Assembly: GCF_019972135.1 (NCBI RefSeq) | Contig: NZ_BPFI01000001.1 | Location: forward strand, 1,099,106-1,163,105 | Direction of reading: 5' to 3' | Source: Sulfurovum sp. TSL1 | GTDB taxonomy: Bacteria > Campylobacterota > Campylobacteria > Campylobacterales > Sulfurovaceae | DNA: 64,000 nt | Shown: positions 55,477-64,000 of the stretch, piece after piece | How positions within the stretch are numbered: the first letter of the stretch is position 1 | Layout of the letters: the number at the start of each line of letters is the position of its first letter | The notes under the pieces: generated by a model | Seen by the model: the letters and a program-made list of their open reading frames with translations, nothing else | Told to the model about the DNA's origin: nothing | The model's database searches: none | Program-made: the position numbers and the translations under genes

Positions 55477-56739
55477 CTATCCAAGTGCTTTTGCCAAATC
55501 ATCTATAAGGTCTTGTGTATCTTCTATCCCTACGCTCAGTCGTACTAAACCTCCAGGCACACCAGCCTCTTCAAGCTCCTTGGCTGAAAGCTGCTGGTGT
55601 GTTGTACTCGCAGGATGCGTGATGATCGACTTACTGTCTCCGATGTTCACTACCACTGCAAATATCTCCGTTGCATCTGCGATACTCTGCGCCAACTCTT
55701 TACTCTCTACTTCAAACGAAAGAAGACCACTTGCCATCCCCTCTTTAAAGTACTTTTGAACCAGTGGATTTTGGGCACTGGACTTTAGACCCGGGTAATT
55801 TACCTTTTTTACTTTTGGATGTGCTTCCAAGAACTCTGCTATAGCCAATGCAGAACTGGAATGCTGTTTCATTCGTAGTGGCAGAGTTTCAAGACCTTGA
55901 ATATGTAACCATGAGTTAAATGGACTTGGCGCACCACCAAGATCACGTAAAAGTGCCAAACGTACTCTAAGTGTAAAAAGTGGAAGAGGTACATCACTGT
56001 ACACGAGTCCATGATAACTTGCATCCGGCTCATTAAAGTGAGCGTAACGTGCATTCCCCTTGATCTTTTCTACTAGATTCTCACGCTCAATAATAATACC
56101 ACCGAGTGCCAACCCTTGTCCCGTCGTATATTTACTGGTACTGTGTACTGACAAGTCTACACCCTGTGCTATTGGCTTACATAACACGGGAGTTGCAACC
56201 GTATTGTCCACACAAGTCAAAATACCATGCTTGTCGGCAATAGCCACGATAGCATCAAAATCAGCCACATCAATACTCGGATTTGTAATACTCTCAAAAA
56301 GTATGATCTTTGTTCTCTCATCTACCAATGCTTCGATCTCTGAAGGATTTCTCACATCAAAGTAACGTGTCTCAATACCAAAACGTTTGATCGTATGTCC
56401 GGTAAGTGTCGTTGTTCCACCATATACTTGTTTTGCAACGATGATATTATCACCCGCTTCAGCCACGTTTGCGATAGCGTAAAAAATAGCCGACATTCCA
56501 GATGCAGTCCCGATCGCAGCCGCTCCACCTTCCAGTGCCGCAAAACGTTTTTCAAAGACATCCGTAGTAGGATTCATAAGACGTGTATAGATATTTCCAA
56601 GCTCTTTTAGTGCGAAGAGATTCGCTGCATGTTCCGTATCTCTAAACTCATACGCTGTACTTTGGTAAATAGGTACTGCCATAGTCCCTTGTGCATCTTT
56701 TTCATATCCTGCATGGACGGCCAGTGTTTGTTCGTGCAT
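55477..56739 (-). CDS. metY: O-acetylhomoserine sulfhydrylase (MetY)
   Basis: This 420-residue pyridoxal-phosphate enzyme joins O-acetylhomoserine with sulfide to give homocysteine. The cofactor lysine is in STSKYTTGQG (near residue 207). Length and the LMNPTTDVFEKR beginning suit the MetY/Cys-Met family. A sulfide-metabolising Campylobacterota would use this direct route. RBS AAGGAA precedes the ATG. Confidence 0.95.
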   Translation of the reverse strand: MHEQTLAVHAGYEKDAQGTMAVPIYQSTAYEFRDTEHAANLFALKELGNIYTRLMNPTTDVFEKRFAALEGGAAAIGTASGMSAIFYAIANVAEAGDNIIVAKQVYGGTTTLTGHTIKRFGIETRYFDVRNPSEIEALVDERTKIILFESITNPSIDVADFDAIVAIADKHGILTCVDNTVATPVLCKPIAQGVDLSVHSTSKYTTGQGLALGGIIIERENLVEKIKGNARYAHFNEPDASYHGLVYSDVPLPLFTLRVRLALLRDLGGAPSPFNSWLHIQGLETLPLRMKQHSSSALAIAEFLEAHPKVKKVNYPGLKSSAQNPLVQKYFKEGMASGLLSFEVESKELAQSIADATEIFAVVVNIGDSKSIITHPASTTHQQLSAKELEEAGVPGGLVRLSVGIEDTQDLIDDLAKALG

Positions 56740-56768
56740 TACAATTCCTTATTTCATTATATAGGTAA

Positions 56769-56774
56769 ATTATA
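56769..56774 (-). promoter_or_regulatory. Promoter -10 (TATAAT) of metY
   Basis: GCTATAATTTACC on the minus strand lies about 30 bases before the metY ATG, leaving a short leader, unlike that of metX. Confidence 0.55.
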
Positions 56775-56840
56775 GCTTGTGCTTGCTTGAAGAGAGGATT
56801 AATTGGAAGAAAAGATATCGTATTTATGGACGAAAGGAAT

Positions 56841-56859
56841 CCCCGTATCACATACGGGG
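56841..56859 (-). terminator. Intrinsic terminator after guaB
   Basis: CCCCGTAT and ATACGGGG form eight perfect pairs around a three-base loop about 17 bases after the guaB stop. The following T-run is weak (ATTCCTTTC). Confidence 0.65.
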
Positions 56860-56875
56860 AGTATGATGAGAATCT

Positions 56876-58321
56876 TTAAGAAGAATAGTTTGGAGATTCT
56901 TTGGTGATCGTTACATCATGCACATGACTCTCTTTAAGCCCGGCAGAGGTAATTTCAACAAATTCCGCTTTTTCCCAGAATACTTTGATCGATTCCGAAC
57001 CGCAGTATCCCATCGATGAACGGAGTCCACCTACCATTTGGTGTACAACATCGGCAATGCGTCCTCTGTAAGGCACACGTCCTTCGATCCCTTCGGGTAC
57101 AAGTTTATCTGCAGCTGTACCTTCCTGGAAGTAACGGTCTGTACTTCCTTTGGTCATCGCACCGATACTTCCCATACCTCTATACTCTTTAAACTGTCTT
57201 CCGTTAAAGAGTATCATATCACCCGGTGCTTCATAGGTTCCCGCAAGGGCAGAACCCAACATTACCGAGCTGGCACCTACAGCCAAAGCCTTTGCAACAT
57301 CTCCAGAATATTTGATACCCCCATCAGCGACCACAGGTACACCCGCTTTGTTTGCAACCTGTGCCACTTCATCAATCGCAGAGATCTGAGGTACACCCAC
57401 ACCTGCAACGACACGAGTCGTACAGATTGACCCCGGTCCGATACCCACTTTAACAGCATCAGCACCTGCATCGATAAGATCTTGTGCAGCTGCCCCAGTT
57501 GCAATATTCCCTGCAATCACATCGACATCAAGTGTTTTTTTAATGAGTTTAAGTGTATCGATGATACCTTGTGAATGCCCGTGTGCCGAATCAAGTACGA
57601 TCACATCTACCCCAGCTTCTACCAGTGCAGTCGCACGATCAAGCTGACCTACACCGATCGCTGCACCTACCCTTAAACGTCCATGCTGATCTTTATTTGC
57701 ATTAGGGAACTTCTCTTTTTTCTCGATATCTTTAATGGTCACAAGACCCTGAAGTACGCCATTGTCATCGATGATAGGCAGTTTTTCTATCTTATGCTGT
57801 TGAAGTACCTTTGCTGCTTCCTCCAGAGTGATACCTACTTTTGCCGTTACCAAAGGTGCCTTTGTCATGACATCGGAAATTTTCAAACTCATATCAGTGA
57901 TAAAACGCATATCACGGTTTGTGATGATCCCTATAAGTTTCAACTCATCATCCACTACAGGTACACCGGAGATCTTATATTCGCCCATCAATGCATCCGC
58001 ATCTGCCACTGTCTTATCGGGACCTATGAATATTGGGTCAATGATAATACCGCTCTCAGACTTCTTTACTTTCATGATTTGCTTTGCCTGTGTTGCTATG
58101 TCCATATTTTTATGAATGATCCCGATACCACCCAGGTGTGCCATAGCGATCGCTGCTTTGTACTCAGTTACGGTATCCATCGCTGCAGAAACGATAGGTG
58201 TATTCAATGTGACACGTTTGGTCAAGTTACTTTTTAAACAAACTTCTTTAGGAAGCACAACTGAATGTTGTGGTACTAGTAATACATCTTCAAATGTCAA
58301 TGCTCTTTTTTTAATTCTCAT
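56876..58321 (-). CDS. guaB: IMP dehydrogenase
   Basis: This 481-residue enzyme makes XMP from IMP, the first step to GTP. It has a TIM barrel with the catalytic cysteine in GPGSICTTR (near residue 300) and an inserted CBS pair (about 90-205). It follows gatA by 17 bases. Confidence 0.98.
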   Translation of the reverse strand: MRIKKRALTFEDVLLVPQHSVVLPKEVCLKSNLTKRVTLNTPIVSAAMDTVTEYKAAIAMAHLGGIGIIHKNMDIATQAKQIMKVKKSESGIIIDPIFIGPDKTVADADALMGEYKISGVPVVDDELKLIGIITNRDMRFITDMSLKISDVMTKAPLVTAKVGITLEEAAKVLQQHKIEKLPIIDDNGVLQGLVTIKDIEKKEKFPNANKDQHGRLRVGAAIGVGQLDRATALVEAGVDVIVLDSAHGHSQGIIDTLKLIKKTLDVDVIAGNIATGAAAQDLIDAGADAVKVGIGPGSICTTRVVAGVGVPQISAIDEVAQVANKAGVPVVADGGIKYSGDVAKALAVGASSVMLGSALAGTYEAPGDMILFNGRQFKEYRGMGSIGAMTKGSTDRYFQEGTAADKLVPEGIEGRVPYRGRIADVVHQMVGGLRSSMGYCGSESIKVFWEKAEFVEITSAGLKESHVHDVTITKESPNYSS

Positions 58322-58338
58322 TTTTTTATTTCCTTCGT

Positions 58339-59682
58339 TTATTTAATATAGTTTACAGCTTTTTCCATGCTTGCGGCACCGTCAAAAAGTGTTTTTTCGT
58401 TAAAAGCTTTAGCAATGAGTTGCAACCCTATAGGCATTCCCTCATCATTTTTAGCAACAGGCAGTGAAATGGCAGGAAGTCCTGCAAGATTGATCGCGAT
58501 GGTATACATATCGCTCTTGTACATTTCGAGCGGGTCTTCAGACGCACCTATCTTCGGTGCGACCGATGGTGCAACGGGTGAAAGGATAAGATCTGCCTCC
58601 TCAAAAATAGCATTGAACTCATCTCTGATAAGGTGTCTTACTTTTTGTGCTTTGACATAGTACGCATCATAATATCCTGATGAAAGTACAAAGTTTCCAA
58701 GCAGGATACGTCTTTTCACCTCTTCCCCAAACCCTTCGGACCGTGTATGGTAGAAAAGTTCTTCCGTAGTTTTTGATTCCGCCCTTGTTCCATAACGTAC
58801 CCCGTCAAAACGGGCAAGGTTGGTTGCCGCTTCTGCCGTAGCCAAAATATAATAGGTTGCGATATCATACTTTGTGTTTTGCATATTTCTATGTACGATG
58901 GTATGGCCGGCTTCTTCCAGTGCCTTGACTGTCTGGGCATAGGCTTTTTGTGTATCTTCATCTGCTTCAGAGATGTAGTTGTCGATCACGGCGATCGTCA
59001 GTTTTACATCCGGATCGATGTGATTGGCAATATCTTCTATCTCAAAATCTGCTGAAGTCGAATCTTTTTCATCATGTCCTTTGATCGCATCATACAAGAT
59101 CGCCGCATCTTCCACATTCTGCGTGATAGGGCCTATCTGGTCCAAAGAAGAGGCATAGGCTGCCAGACCAAAACGGCTTACTCTTCCATAGGTAGGTTTC
59201 ATCCCCACGACCCCACAGTAGGCTGCAGGCTGTCTGATAGACCCGCCTGTATCTGAACCCAGTGCAGCAATAGCGATCCCCCCGGCAACAGCTGCTGCTG
59301 ATCCACCCGAAGATCCCCCAGGTACACGGTCTGTACCATGCGGGTTCTTCGTAGGTCCATAAAAAGAGCTTTCAGTCGTTGAACCCATGGCGAACTCATC
59401 CATATTGGCTCTACCGAATGCCATCATCCCTTTAGATTTAAGGTTCGTGATAGCCGTAGCTTCGTAAGGTGCAATATACCCCTGAAGAATTTTAGAACCA
59501 GAGGTCACAGACCACTCTTTGACCTGAATGTTATCTTTAATAAGGATCGGTACACCCTCACCTGAACTTTCAAACCCTACATAGGCATTGAGTCCACTCT
59601 CTTTGGCTTTGACTTCAAGTTGAGCTCTTATCTCTTCTAATTCTTCATTAGATTTTGTTAGCGCTTCTTTAAGAGTTATCAC
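58339..59682 (-). CDS. gatA: Glutamyl-tRNA(Gln)/aspartyl-tRNA(Asn) amidotransferase subunit A
   Basis: This 447-residue amidase-signature protein has ILIKDNI (catalytic lysine), [12 protein letters not shown] and [15 protein letters not shown] (Ser-cisSer-Lys triad). It provides ammonia to correct mischarged Glu-tRNA-Gln. The start is GTG at 59682, overlapping the stop of the 41-residue gene (GTGA). Confidence 0.97.
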   Translation of the reverse strand: MITLKEALTKSNEELEEIRAQLEVKAKESGLNAYVGFESSGEGVPILIKDNIQVKEWSVTSGSKILQGYIAPYEATAITNLKSKGMMAFGRANMDEFAMGSTTESSFYGPTKNPHGTDRVPGGSSGGSAAAVAGGIAIAALGSDTGGSIRQPAAYCGVVGMKPTYGRVSRFGLAAYASSLDQIGPITQNVEDAAILYDAIKGHDEKDSTSADFEIEDIANHIDPDVKLTIAVIDNYISEADEDTQKAYAQTVKALEEAGHTIVHRNMQNTKYDIATYYILATAEAATNLARFDGVRYGTRAESKTTEELFYHTRSEGFGEEVKRRILLGNFVLSSGYYDAYYVKAQKVRHLIRDEFNAIFEEADLILSPVAPSVAPKIGASEDPLEMYKSDMYTIAINLAGLPAISLPVAKNDEGMPIGLQLIAKAFNEKTLFDGAASMEKAVNYIK

Positions 59683-59804
59683 GACTTGCTTCCTTTTCTC
59701 TTATAATATTCTACTATTGCCAGACCTATCCCCACCAATCCAAAGATAAAAACGATCGAACCAATGATCACTTCTATCTGTATGGGTTGAGACATATCAA
59801 ACAT
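59679..59804 (-). CDS. 41-residue single-pass membrane protein
   Basis: A small gene between ileS and gatA. ATG at 59804 overlaps the ileS stop (TAATG) and its own TGA overlaps the gatA GTG. GGAGAAG lies ten bases before the ATG inside ileS. One membrane helix spans about residues 12-33 ([19 protein letters not shown]), followed by a basic tail (YYKRKGSKS), so the C-terminus is probably cytoplasmic. From memory a small gene occupies this place in C. jejuni too. Function unknown. Confidence 0.78.
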   Translation of the reverse strand: MFDMSQPIQIEVIIGSIVFIFGLVGIGLAIVEYYKRKGSKS

Positions 59805-62572
59805 TAGGCAACTTCTCCATTACCAACGACATTCTCACATCTTTCACAGGCACACGTATCACTGCTGCTTGTAAATCTCCAACATCTTGGACATTTTGAT
59901 GCCGTGGCTTTATGTACAGTAAATGTTTTTCCTTCAACTTCAAATGAAGCGACCTGTTCACCCTCACTGCTTGATTTCATTGCCGATACTACAAACCAGT
60001 CTTCCAGGTCCTTGCTGTCTTTGATGTCAAATGTACTTATATCTCCTGCGATCTCCACTTCAAGTGTAGATTTCATCAATTTCTCTTTTTTAAGTTTGTC
60101 TACAGCTTCAGAGAACTTTTCACGTGCCGTGATAAGGATGCTATCATCAAAACTCGATTCAACTTCAGGTACTGCAACATACACGAGGTCAAATACATTT
60201 TCCATATCACCTTTGAAAAGTGCCGGTGCGTATTCCAGGATCTCATCTGCTGTATAGGTCAATACCGGAGCCACGATGCCCAACATCGCTTTGGCAATAT
60301 GTGCCATGGCAGACTGTGTGGCCCTTCTGACAGGATCATTTTTATCTTCACAATAGAGTCTGTCTTTGGTAATATCCATATAGATACCTGATAGCTCATT
60401 GGTAATGAAGTGGTTCAATGTTGCAAATCCTCTAAGGAAATCATAGGCATCAAATGAGTTTTTGACCGATGCAAATACCTTTGCTGCCTTTGTTAGGATC
60501 CATCTGTCCAATTCCCCATAGGCATCATGGGCCACATAGGTTTCAAGGTCATCCACATTCGCAAGGAGGAACCGGAAGGTATTTCTTATCTTTCTATACT
60601 GTTCGGCCGTCTGTTTCAAAATATTGTCAGAGATCTTCAAGTCTGACTGATAATCAGAAAGTGCTACCCACAGTCTTAGAATTTCCGAACCATACTCTTT
60701 GACGACTTTGTCCGGAGCAACAACGTTACCTTTGGACTTAGACATCTTCTCACCCTTCTCATCCACAGTAAAGCCATGCGTGATCAGCGTTTTATAAGGG
60801 GAAACTCCATTCACAGCTGATGAAAGCAATAACGAAGACTGGAACCACCCTCTATGCTGGTCGCTTCCTTCGATGTACAGGGAGGCAGGGTATTCACCCG
60901 CATCATAATTACCGCTTTTGATCACCGAATTCCAAGTTGAACCCGAGTCAAACCATACATCCAGGATATCATCGATCTTTTCGAGATCATCGGCGTTATA
61001 GCCTGAATTCTCAGGAAGAAGCGCTTCGATACTCATAGAGTACCAGGCATCTGCACCCTGTACATCAAAAAGTGATGCTATATGGTCCAAAACATTTGCA
61101 TCAAAGATCACTTCTTTGGTACTCTTGTTTCTGAAGAACGCAATAGGCACTCCCCAGGAACGCTGACGGGAAATACACCAGTCAGGTCTGCCCTCTATCA
61201 TAGGTTTGAGACGGTTTTTAGATGTCTTAGGATAAAAGTCCACCCCCTCAATCGCATGAAGTGCTGTATCTCTAAGAGACTCTTTAGCCCCTTTAGCAGT
61301 ATCATCTATGGAGATGAACCATTGGTTCGTTGCTCTATAGATCAGCGGCTTTTTTGTTCTCCAACAGTGTGGGTATGAGTGAACGAATTTACTCTGCTTC
61401 AGCAATGCATCACCCAGGATCTCCAAGATAGGCTCATTGGCTTTAAAGATATGCATCCCTACAAACGCGTCTGGATCAGGAAGAAGATGCAAGCCTTTGA
61501 CACTCTCATCATAACATCCGCGCTCATCAACAGGCATGATCACTTCAAGGCCATACTTCAGTCCAACTTTGTAGTCATCTTCACCATGTCCAGGCGCTGT
61601 ATGTACACATCCGGTACCGCCATCCATCAATACATGGTCACCGAGGATCACTTTAGAGGTACGACCGTTTACAGGGTTGATCGCCAAAAGATTTTCCATC
61701 TCTTTGGCTGCGATCTTTCTGCTTGCATGTCCGGAGACCACACCCTCTTCAATCATCGCTTCATAACGTGCCTCTGCTACGATATGGCCATCATCGGTCA
61801 AAACATACATCTCTTCAGGATTCAGAGAGATACCTGTATTTGCCGGCAGTGTCCAAGGCGTTGTTGTCCAGATCACAAGACCGGCTTTACCTTCAACTCC
61901 CAACTTCTCTTTGGCTGCATCACTGAGTTCAAAGTGTACATAGATAGAGTAATCTTCTTTATCTTCATACTCCACTTCTGCATCAGCAAGTGCTGTTCTT
62001 GCAGCCCATGACCAGAAAATAGGTTTGTGTCTTTCGACCAAGAGACCTTTTTGTGCGACTTCGCAAAGTGTTCTATAAATGTTTGCTTCAAATTTAAAAT
62101 CCATTGTGACATAAGGATTTTCCCAGTCTGCAATGACACCCAAAGCTTTAAATCCGTCTCTTTGTATATCCACAAATTTTTCAGCATGTGCACGACAAAG
62201 TTCTCTGAACTTCTCTGTAGGCATTGCTTCTTTCTTCTCTTTACCCAGTTTCTCTTCAACTTTCTGCTCGATCGGTAAACCGTGACAATCCCAACCCGGA
62301 GTCATACGCACCGCTTTGCCTTGGAAATAATTATATTTTAAAATGATATCTTTGAGTATTTTGTTCAGTGCATGTCCAATGTGAATATCACCGTTGGCAT
62401 ACGGAGGTCCATCATGCAGTGTAAACATTTCAGCACCCGCACGTTTTGTTTTCATCTGTTCATAAATATCGGCATCAAACCATGCATTATACTTTTTAGG
62501 TTCATTGTTTGGAAGATTTCCACGCATCGGAAAATCGGTTTTTGGGAGGAGAAGTGTGTCTTTAAAATCCAT
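59804..62572 (-). CDS. ileS: Isoleucyl-tRNA synthetase
   Basis: This 922-residue class I synthetase has HDGPPYANGDIHIGHA (HIGH signature, about 53-68), the editing insert, KMSKSKGN (about 605), and a C-terminal zinc knuckle with CPRC and CERC. It is the first gene of the ileS-ORF41-gatA-guaB run. Confidence 0.98.
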   Translation of the reverse strand: MDFKDTLLLPKTDFPMRGNLPNNEPKKYNAWFDADIYEQMKTKRAGAEMFTLHDGPPYANGDIHIGHALNKILKDIILKYNYFQGKAVRMTPGWDCHGLPIEQKVEEKLGKEKKEAMPTEKFRELCRAHAEKFVDIQRDGFKALGVIADWENPYVTMDFKFEANIYRTLCEVAQKGLLVERHKPIFWSWAARTALADAEVEYEDKEDYSIYVHFELSDAAKEKLGVEGKAGLVIWTTTPWTLPANTGISLNPEEMYVLTDDGHIVAEARYEAMIEEGVVSGHASRKIAAKEMENLLAINPVNGRTSKVILGDHVLMDGGTGCVHTAPGHGEDDYKVGLKYGLEVIMPVDERGCYDESVKGLHLLPDPDAFVGMHIFKANEPILEILGDALLKQSKFVHSYPHCWRTKKPLIYRATNQWFISIDDTAKGAKESLRDTALHAIEGVDFYPKTSKNRLKPMIEGRPDWCISRQRSWGVPIAFFRNKSTKEVIFDANVLDHIASLFDVQGADAWYSMSIEALLPENSGYNADDLEKIDDILDVWFDSGSTWNSVIKSGNYDAGEYPASLYIEGSDQHRGWFQSSLLLSSAVNGVSPYKTLITHGFTVDEKGEKMSKSKGNVVAPDKVVKEYGSEILRLWVALSDYQSDLKISDNILKQTAEQYRKIRNTFRFLLANVDDLETYVAHDAYGELDRWILTKAAKVFASVKNSFDAYDFLRGFATLNHFITNELSGIYMDITKDRLYCEDKNDPVRRATQSAMAHIAKAMLGIVAPVLTYTADEILEYAPALFKGDMENVFDLVYVAVPEVESSFDDSILITAREKFSEAVDKLKKEKLMKSTLEVEIAGDISTFDIKDSKDLEDWFVVSAMKSSSEGEQVASFEVEGKTFTVHKATASKCPRCWRFTSSSDTCACERCENVVGNGEVA

Positions 62573-62607
62573 GTTTGATAATACCCTTAGTCTTATATTA
62601 TCCCGTG

Positions 62608-62613
62608 ATTATA
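62608..62613 (-). promoter_or_regulatory. Promoter -10 (TATAAT) of ileS
   Basis: GGTATAATCACGG on the minus strand lies about 40 bases before the ileS ATG. The same context (GGTATAATCACG) occurs at rplU, so it may be a strong house-keeping type. Confidence 0.55.
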
Positions 62614-62642
62614 CCTAAAAGAGCATTAGAAGCTACTTTTGG

Positions 62643-62648
62643 TACAAT
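62643..62648 (+). promoter_or_regulatory. Candidate -10 (TACAAT) of pncC, possibly leaderless
   Basis: GGTACAATTATCTT directly precedes the pncC ATG at 62655; a start six or seven bases after TACAAT would fall on or next to the ATG. No ribosome binding site is present. Confidence 0.4.
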
Positions 62649-62654
62649 TATCTT

Positions 62655-63137
62655 ATGAAAAATATCCAATACCTAGTAGAAAAAATTATTCGAAAATTGG
62701 CAAAAGAGGGAGAGACGATCTCTTTTGCAGAAAGCTGTACAGGGGGTCGTATCGCTGCAGCCTTTACATCCATATCAGGTGCTTCAGAGGTTCTCCACGG
62801 CTCATGCGTCACATACTCGAACAATATCAAACATCTTTGGCTGGGAGTGAGTAATGAAATACTTGAAAAACAAGGTGCAGTGAGTCGGGAGTGTGTCTCT
62901 CAGATGCTAGATGGCATACAGAAGATGGCAAGTTCTGACTATGCTATAGCTGTTTCCGGCATAGCAGGCCCCACCGGCGGTACAGAATTCAAACCTGTGG
63001 GCACCGTATATATAGGGTTGAAAACACCTTTTTCCAAAGAGGTGTATCATTGTCACTTTAAGGGTTCAAGAGATGCAGTGCAAGAAGAATCTACCCTTTT
63101 TGCTATCGAGAAATTGGCCGAAGTCTTGGAAATTTAA
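62655..63137 (+). CDS. pncC: Nicotinamide-nucleotide amidase (CinA C-terminal domain)
   Basis: This 160-residue protein is the stand-alone CinA C-terminal domain, which deamidates NMN to nicotinate mononucleotide in NAD recycling. It has the active-site AESCTGGRIAAAF (about 25-37) and SGIAGPTGGTEFKPVGTVYIG (about 100-120). It is the only protein gene on the plus strand at this end and is followed by tRNA genes. Confidence 0.95.
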   Translation: MKNIQYLVEKIIRKLAKEGETISFAESCTGGRIAAAFTSISGASEVLHGSCVTYSNNIKHLWLGVSNEILEKQGAVSRECVSQMLDGIQKMASSDYAIAVSGIAGPTGGTEFKPVGTVYIGLKTPFSKEVYHCHFKGSRDAVQEESTLFAIEKLAEVLEI

Positions 63138-63157
63138 AAACATTTCCCATAATTCTC

Positions 63158-63186
63158 TTGACAATCAAAGGTTTCTGAGCTATAAT
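63158..63186 (+). promoter_or_regulatory. Consensus sigma-70 promoter of the tRNA cluster
   Basis: TTGACA (63158-63163) and TATAAT (63181-63186), both perfect, separated by 17 bases. Transcription would start near 63193, about 33 bases before the first tRNA. It is the strongest promoter in the window and suits a stable-RNA operon. Confidence 0.85.
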
Positions 63187-63225
63187 TCCGTCCACTTATT
63201 CAAGAAGTGAGTGCAAAAAACGTGT

Positions 63226-63301
63226 GACCTTTTAGCTCAGTTGGTAGAGCAACTCCCTTTTAAGGAGTGGGCCCATGGTTCGAATCCATGAAGGGTCACC
63301 A
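63226..63301 (+). tRNA. tRNA-Lys (anticodon TTT), copy 1
   Basis: Cloverleaf of 76 bases with encoded CCA. Acceptor GACCTTT pairs with AAGGGTC, and the loop CTTTTAA carries TTT. D-arm GCTCAGTTGGTAGAGC and T-loop GTTCGAATC are normal. Identical to the copy at 63450. Confidence 0.98.
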
Positions 63302-63319
63302 CTATTATTTTTTATCGGT

Positions 63320-63396
63320 GCGGTGGTAGTTCAGTTGGTTAGAATACCTGCCTGTCACGCAGGGGGTCGCGAGTTCGAGTCTCGTCCACCGCGCCA
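63320..63396 (+). tRNA. tRNA-Asp (anticodon GTC), copy 1
   Basis: 77 bases with CCA. Acceptor GCGGTGG/CCACCGC, anticodon loop CTGTCAC with GTC, discriminator G as usual for Asp. Identical to the copy at 63883. Confidence 0.98.
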
Positions 63397-63449
63397 TAAC
63401 TTTAAAGCAGACTTCAGCAGTCGGCTTATAAAACAAAGTTCCATTTTAT

Positions 63450-63525
63450 GACCTTTTAGCTCAGTTGGTAGAGCAACTCCCTTTTAAGGAGTGGGCCCAT
63501 GGTTCGAATCCATGAAGGGTCACCA
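63450..63525 (+). tRNA. tRNA-Lys (anticodon TTT), copy 2
   Basis: Same 76 bases as the copy at 63226, including CCA. The 53-base spacer before it contains no clear promoter of its own. Confidence 0.98.
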
Positions 63526-63540
63526 CTATATACAATGTTT

Positions 63541-63616
63541 GGTCGCTTAGCTCAGTTGGTAGAGCGCTACCCTTACAAGGTAGATGTCACAAGTTCGAGT
63601 CTTGTAGCGACCACCA
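63541..63616 (+). tRNA. tRNA-Val (anticodon TAC), copy 1
   Basis: 76 bases with CCA. Acceptor GGTCGCT/AGCGACC, loop CTTACAA with TAC. Identical to the copy at 63751. Confidence 0.98.
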
Positions 63617-63647
63617 TTTTTGACAATTTATGTTTATGGTTCTTGAT

Positions 63648-63723
63648 GACCCTTTCATCTAGTGGCCAAGGATATTACGTTTTCAACGTAAAAACAGAGG
63701 TTCAAATCCTTTAGGGGTCGCCA
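63648..63723 (+). tRNA. tRNA-Glu (anticodon TTC)
   Basis: 76 bases with CCA. Acceptor GACCCTT pairs with AGGGGTC (one G-T), loop TTTTCAA with TTC, discriminator G. Only copy in this cluster. Confidence 0.97.
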
Positions 63724-63750
63724 TTCTGTCCAAATAAACATTCAAGCATT

Positions 63751-63826
63751 GGTCGCTTAGCTCAGTTGGTAGAGCGCTACCCTTACAAGGTAGATGTCAC
63801 AAGTTCGAGTCTTGTAGCGACCACCA
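63751..63826 (+). tRNA. tRNA-Val (anticodon TAC), copy 2
   Basis: Same 76 bases as the copy at 63541. Confidence 0.98.
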
Positions 63827-63882
63827 TGTACATTTAAGCAAATTGATGTACAATTCTTTTCAACCATTTAGTTGGTTTAGGT

Positions 63883-63959
63883 GCGGTGGTAGTTCAGTTG
63901 GTTAGAATACCTGCCTGTCACGCAGGGGGTCGCGAGTTCGAGTCTCGTCCACCGCGCCA
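63883..63959 (+). tRNA. tRNA-Asp (anticodon GTC), copy 2
   Basis: Same 77 bases as the copy at 63320. The last 41 bases of the window after it are AT-rich with T-runs and may belong to a terminator. Confidence 0.98.
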
Positions 63960-64000
63960 TTTTTTCAAAAAAATCATTCTTTTTTCAATATAAAATAATC

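Noticed and set aside
57683-58237. 184-residue plus-strand frame opposite guaB
   Set aside because: It is the antisense of a clear guaB CBS region, Cys/His/Ile-rich as such shadows are, with no ribosome binding site.
61379-62011. 210-residue plus-strand frame opposite ileS
   Set aside because: Antisense to a well-conserved synthetase region, with shadow-type composition.
63499-63714. 71-residue frame running across tRNA-Val and tRNA-Glu
   Set aside because: It is read through tRNA sequence and cannot be a protein gene.

Overview
The window looks like chromosome from a mesophilic Campylobacterota (Epsilonproteobacteria), most like Sulfurovum or Sulfurimonas. The grounds are gene order and family types: a split F1Fo ATP synthase locus (b', b, delta, alpha, gamma, beta, epsilon without a or c) running from parA-parB into exbB/tolQ, exbD/tolR, tonB/tolA, tolB and pal; the obg-proB-fmt-birA block; rpoZ-spoT-tyrS beside pyrH-envC-ftsX-ftsE-trmB-rluD; a long TrmB; a glutamate 5-kinase without a PUA domain; and tRNAs that encode CCA. 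From memory, several of these blocks are collinear with Campylobacter jejuni. I saw no insertion sequence, prophage, CRISPR array or rRNA. Coding density is very high, and no gene-free stretch exceeds about 215 bases.

Layout. 1-716: the tail of a membrane-protein gene and a DTW-domain tRNA modification gene. 732-12050 (minus): an acetate locus. In transcription order it holds a Cache-domain sensor kinase, an OmpR-type response regulator, an outer-membrane porin, a DUF485 protein, the acetate symporter ActP, a cNMP/CBS/nucleotidyltransferase protein, a DEDDh exonuclease, acetyl-CoA synthetase and an AEC transporter. 12235-12753: pyrophosphatase, which would pull the Acs reaction forward. 12786-30921 (mostly minus): two tandem amidases, nitronate monooxygenase, tyrS, spoT, rpoZ, pyrH, envC-ftsX-ftsE, trmB, an Fn3 lipoprotein, rluD, ttcA-like, mtnN, fabD, rubredoxin, a divergent signalling protein and slyD. 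31118-39376: an L,D-transpeptidase and the Tol-Pal envelope system, split by two plus-strand genes (AMMECR1 and a GGDEF-EAL protein). 39378-45151: ATP synthase. 45281-51427: parB, parA, birA, fmt, proB, obg, rpmA, rplU. 51540-56739: RidA, a lipoprotein, an E1-like protein, a nitrilase-like protein lacking its active site, xseB, a tiny gene, metX and metY. 56876-62572: guaB, gatA, a tiny membrane-protein gene and ileS. 62655-63137: pncC. 63226-63959: seven tRNA genes behind a consensus sigma-70 promoter.

How the parts fit. The first 12 kb is a compact unit for acetate sensing, entry and activation, with a direct-repeat candidate operator in front of the porin. FtsE-FtsX-EnvC and the two amidases match the parts of the septal amidase-activation pathway. 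Tol-Pal and the L,D-transpeptidase add further envelope functions. MetY and MetX perform direct sulfhydrylation to homocysteine; MtnN serves S-adenosylmethionine by-product recycling and probably the futalosine menaquinone route.

The points most worth a second look are: a nested foldable leader before metX; a hairpin that can mask the first ribosome binding site of the ATP synthase operon; a terminator-like hairpin inside atpC; the nitrilase pseudoenzyme; a TtcA-like protein missing one cluster cysteine; the direct repeats before the porin; two translationally coupled micro-genes (43 and 41 residues); and the plus-strand insertion that divides the Tol-Pal genes.
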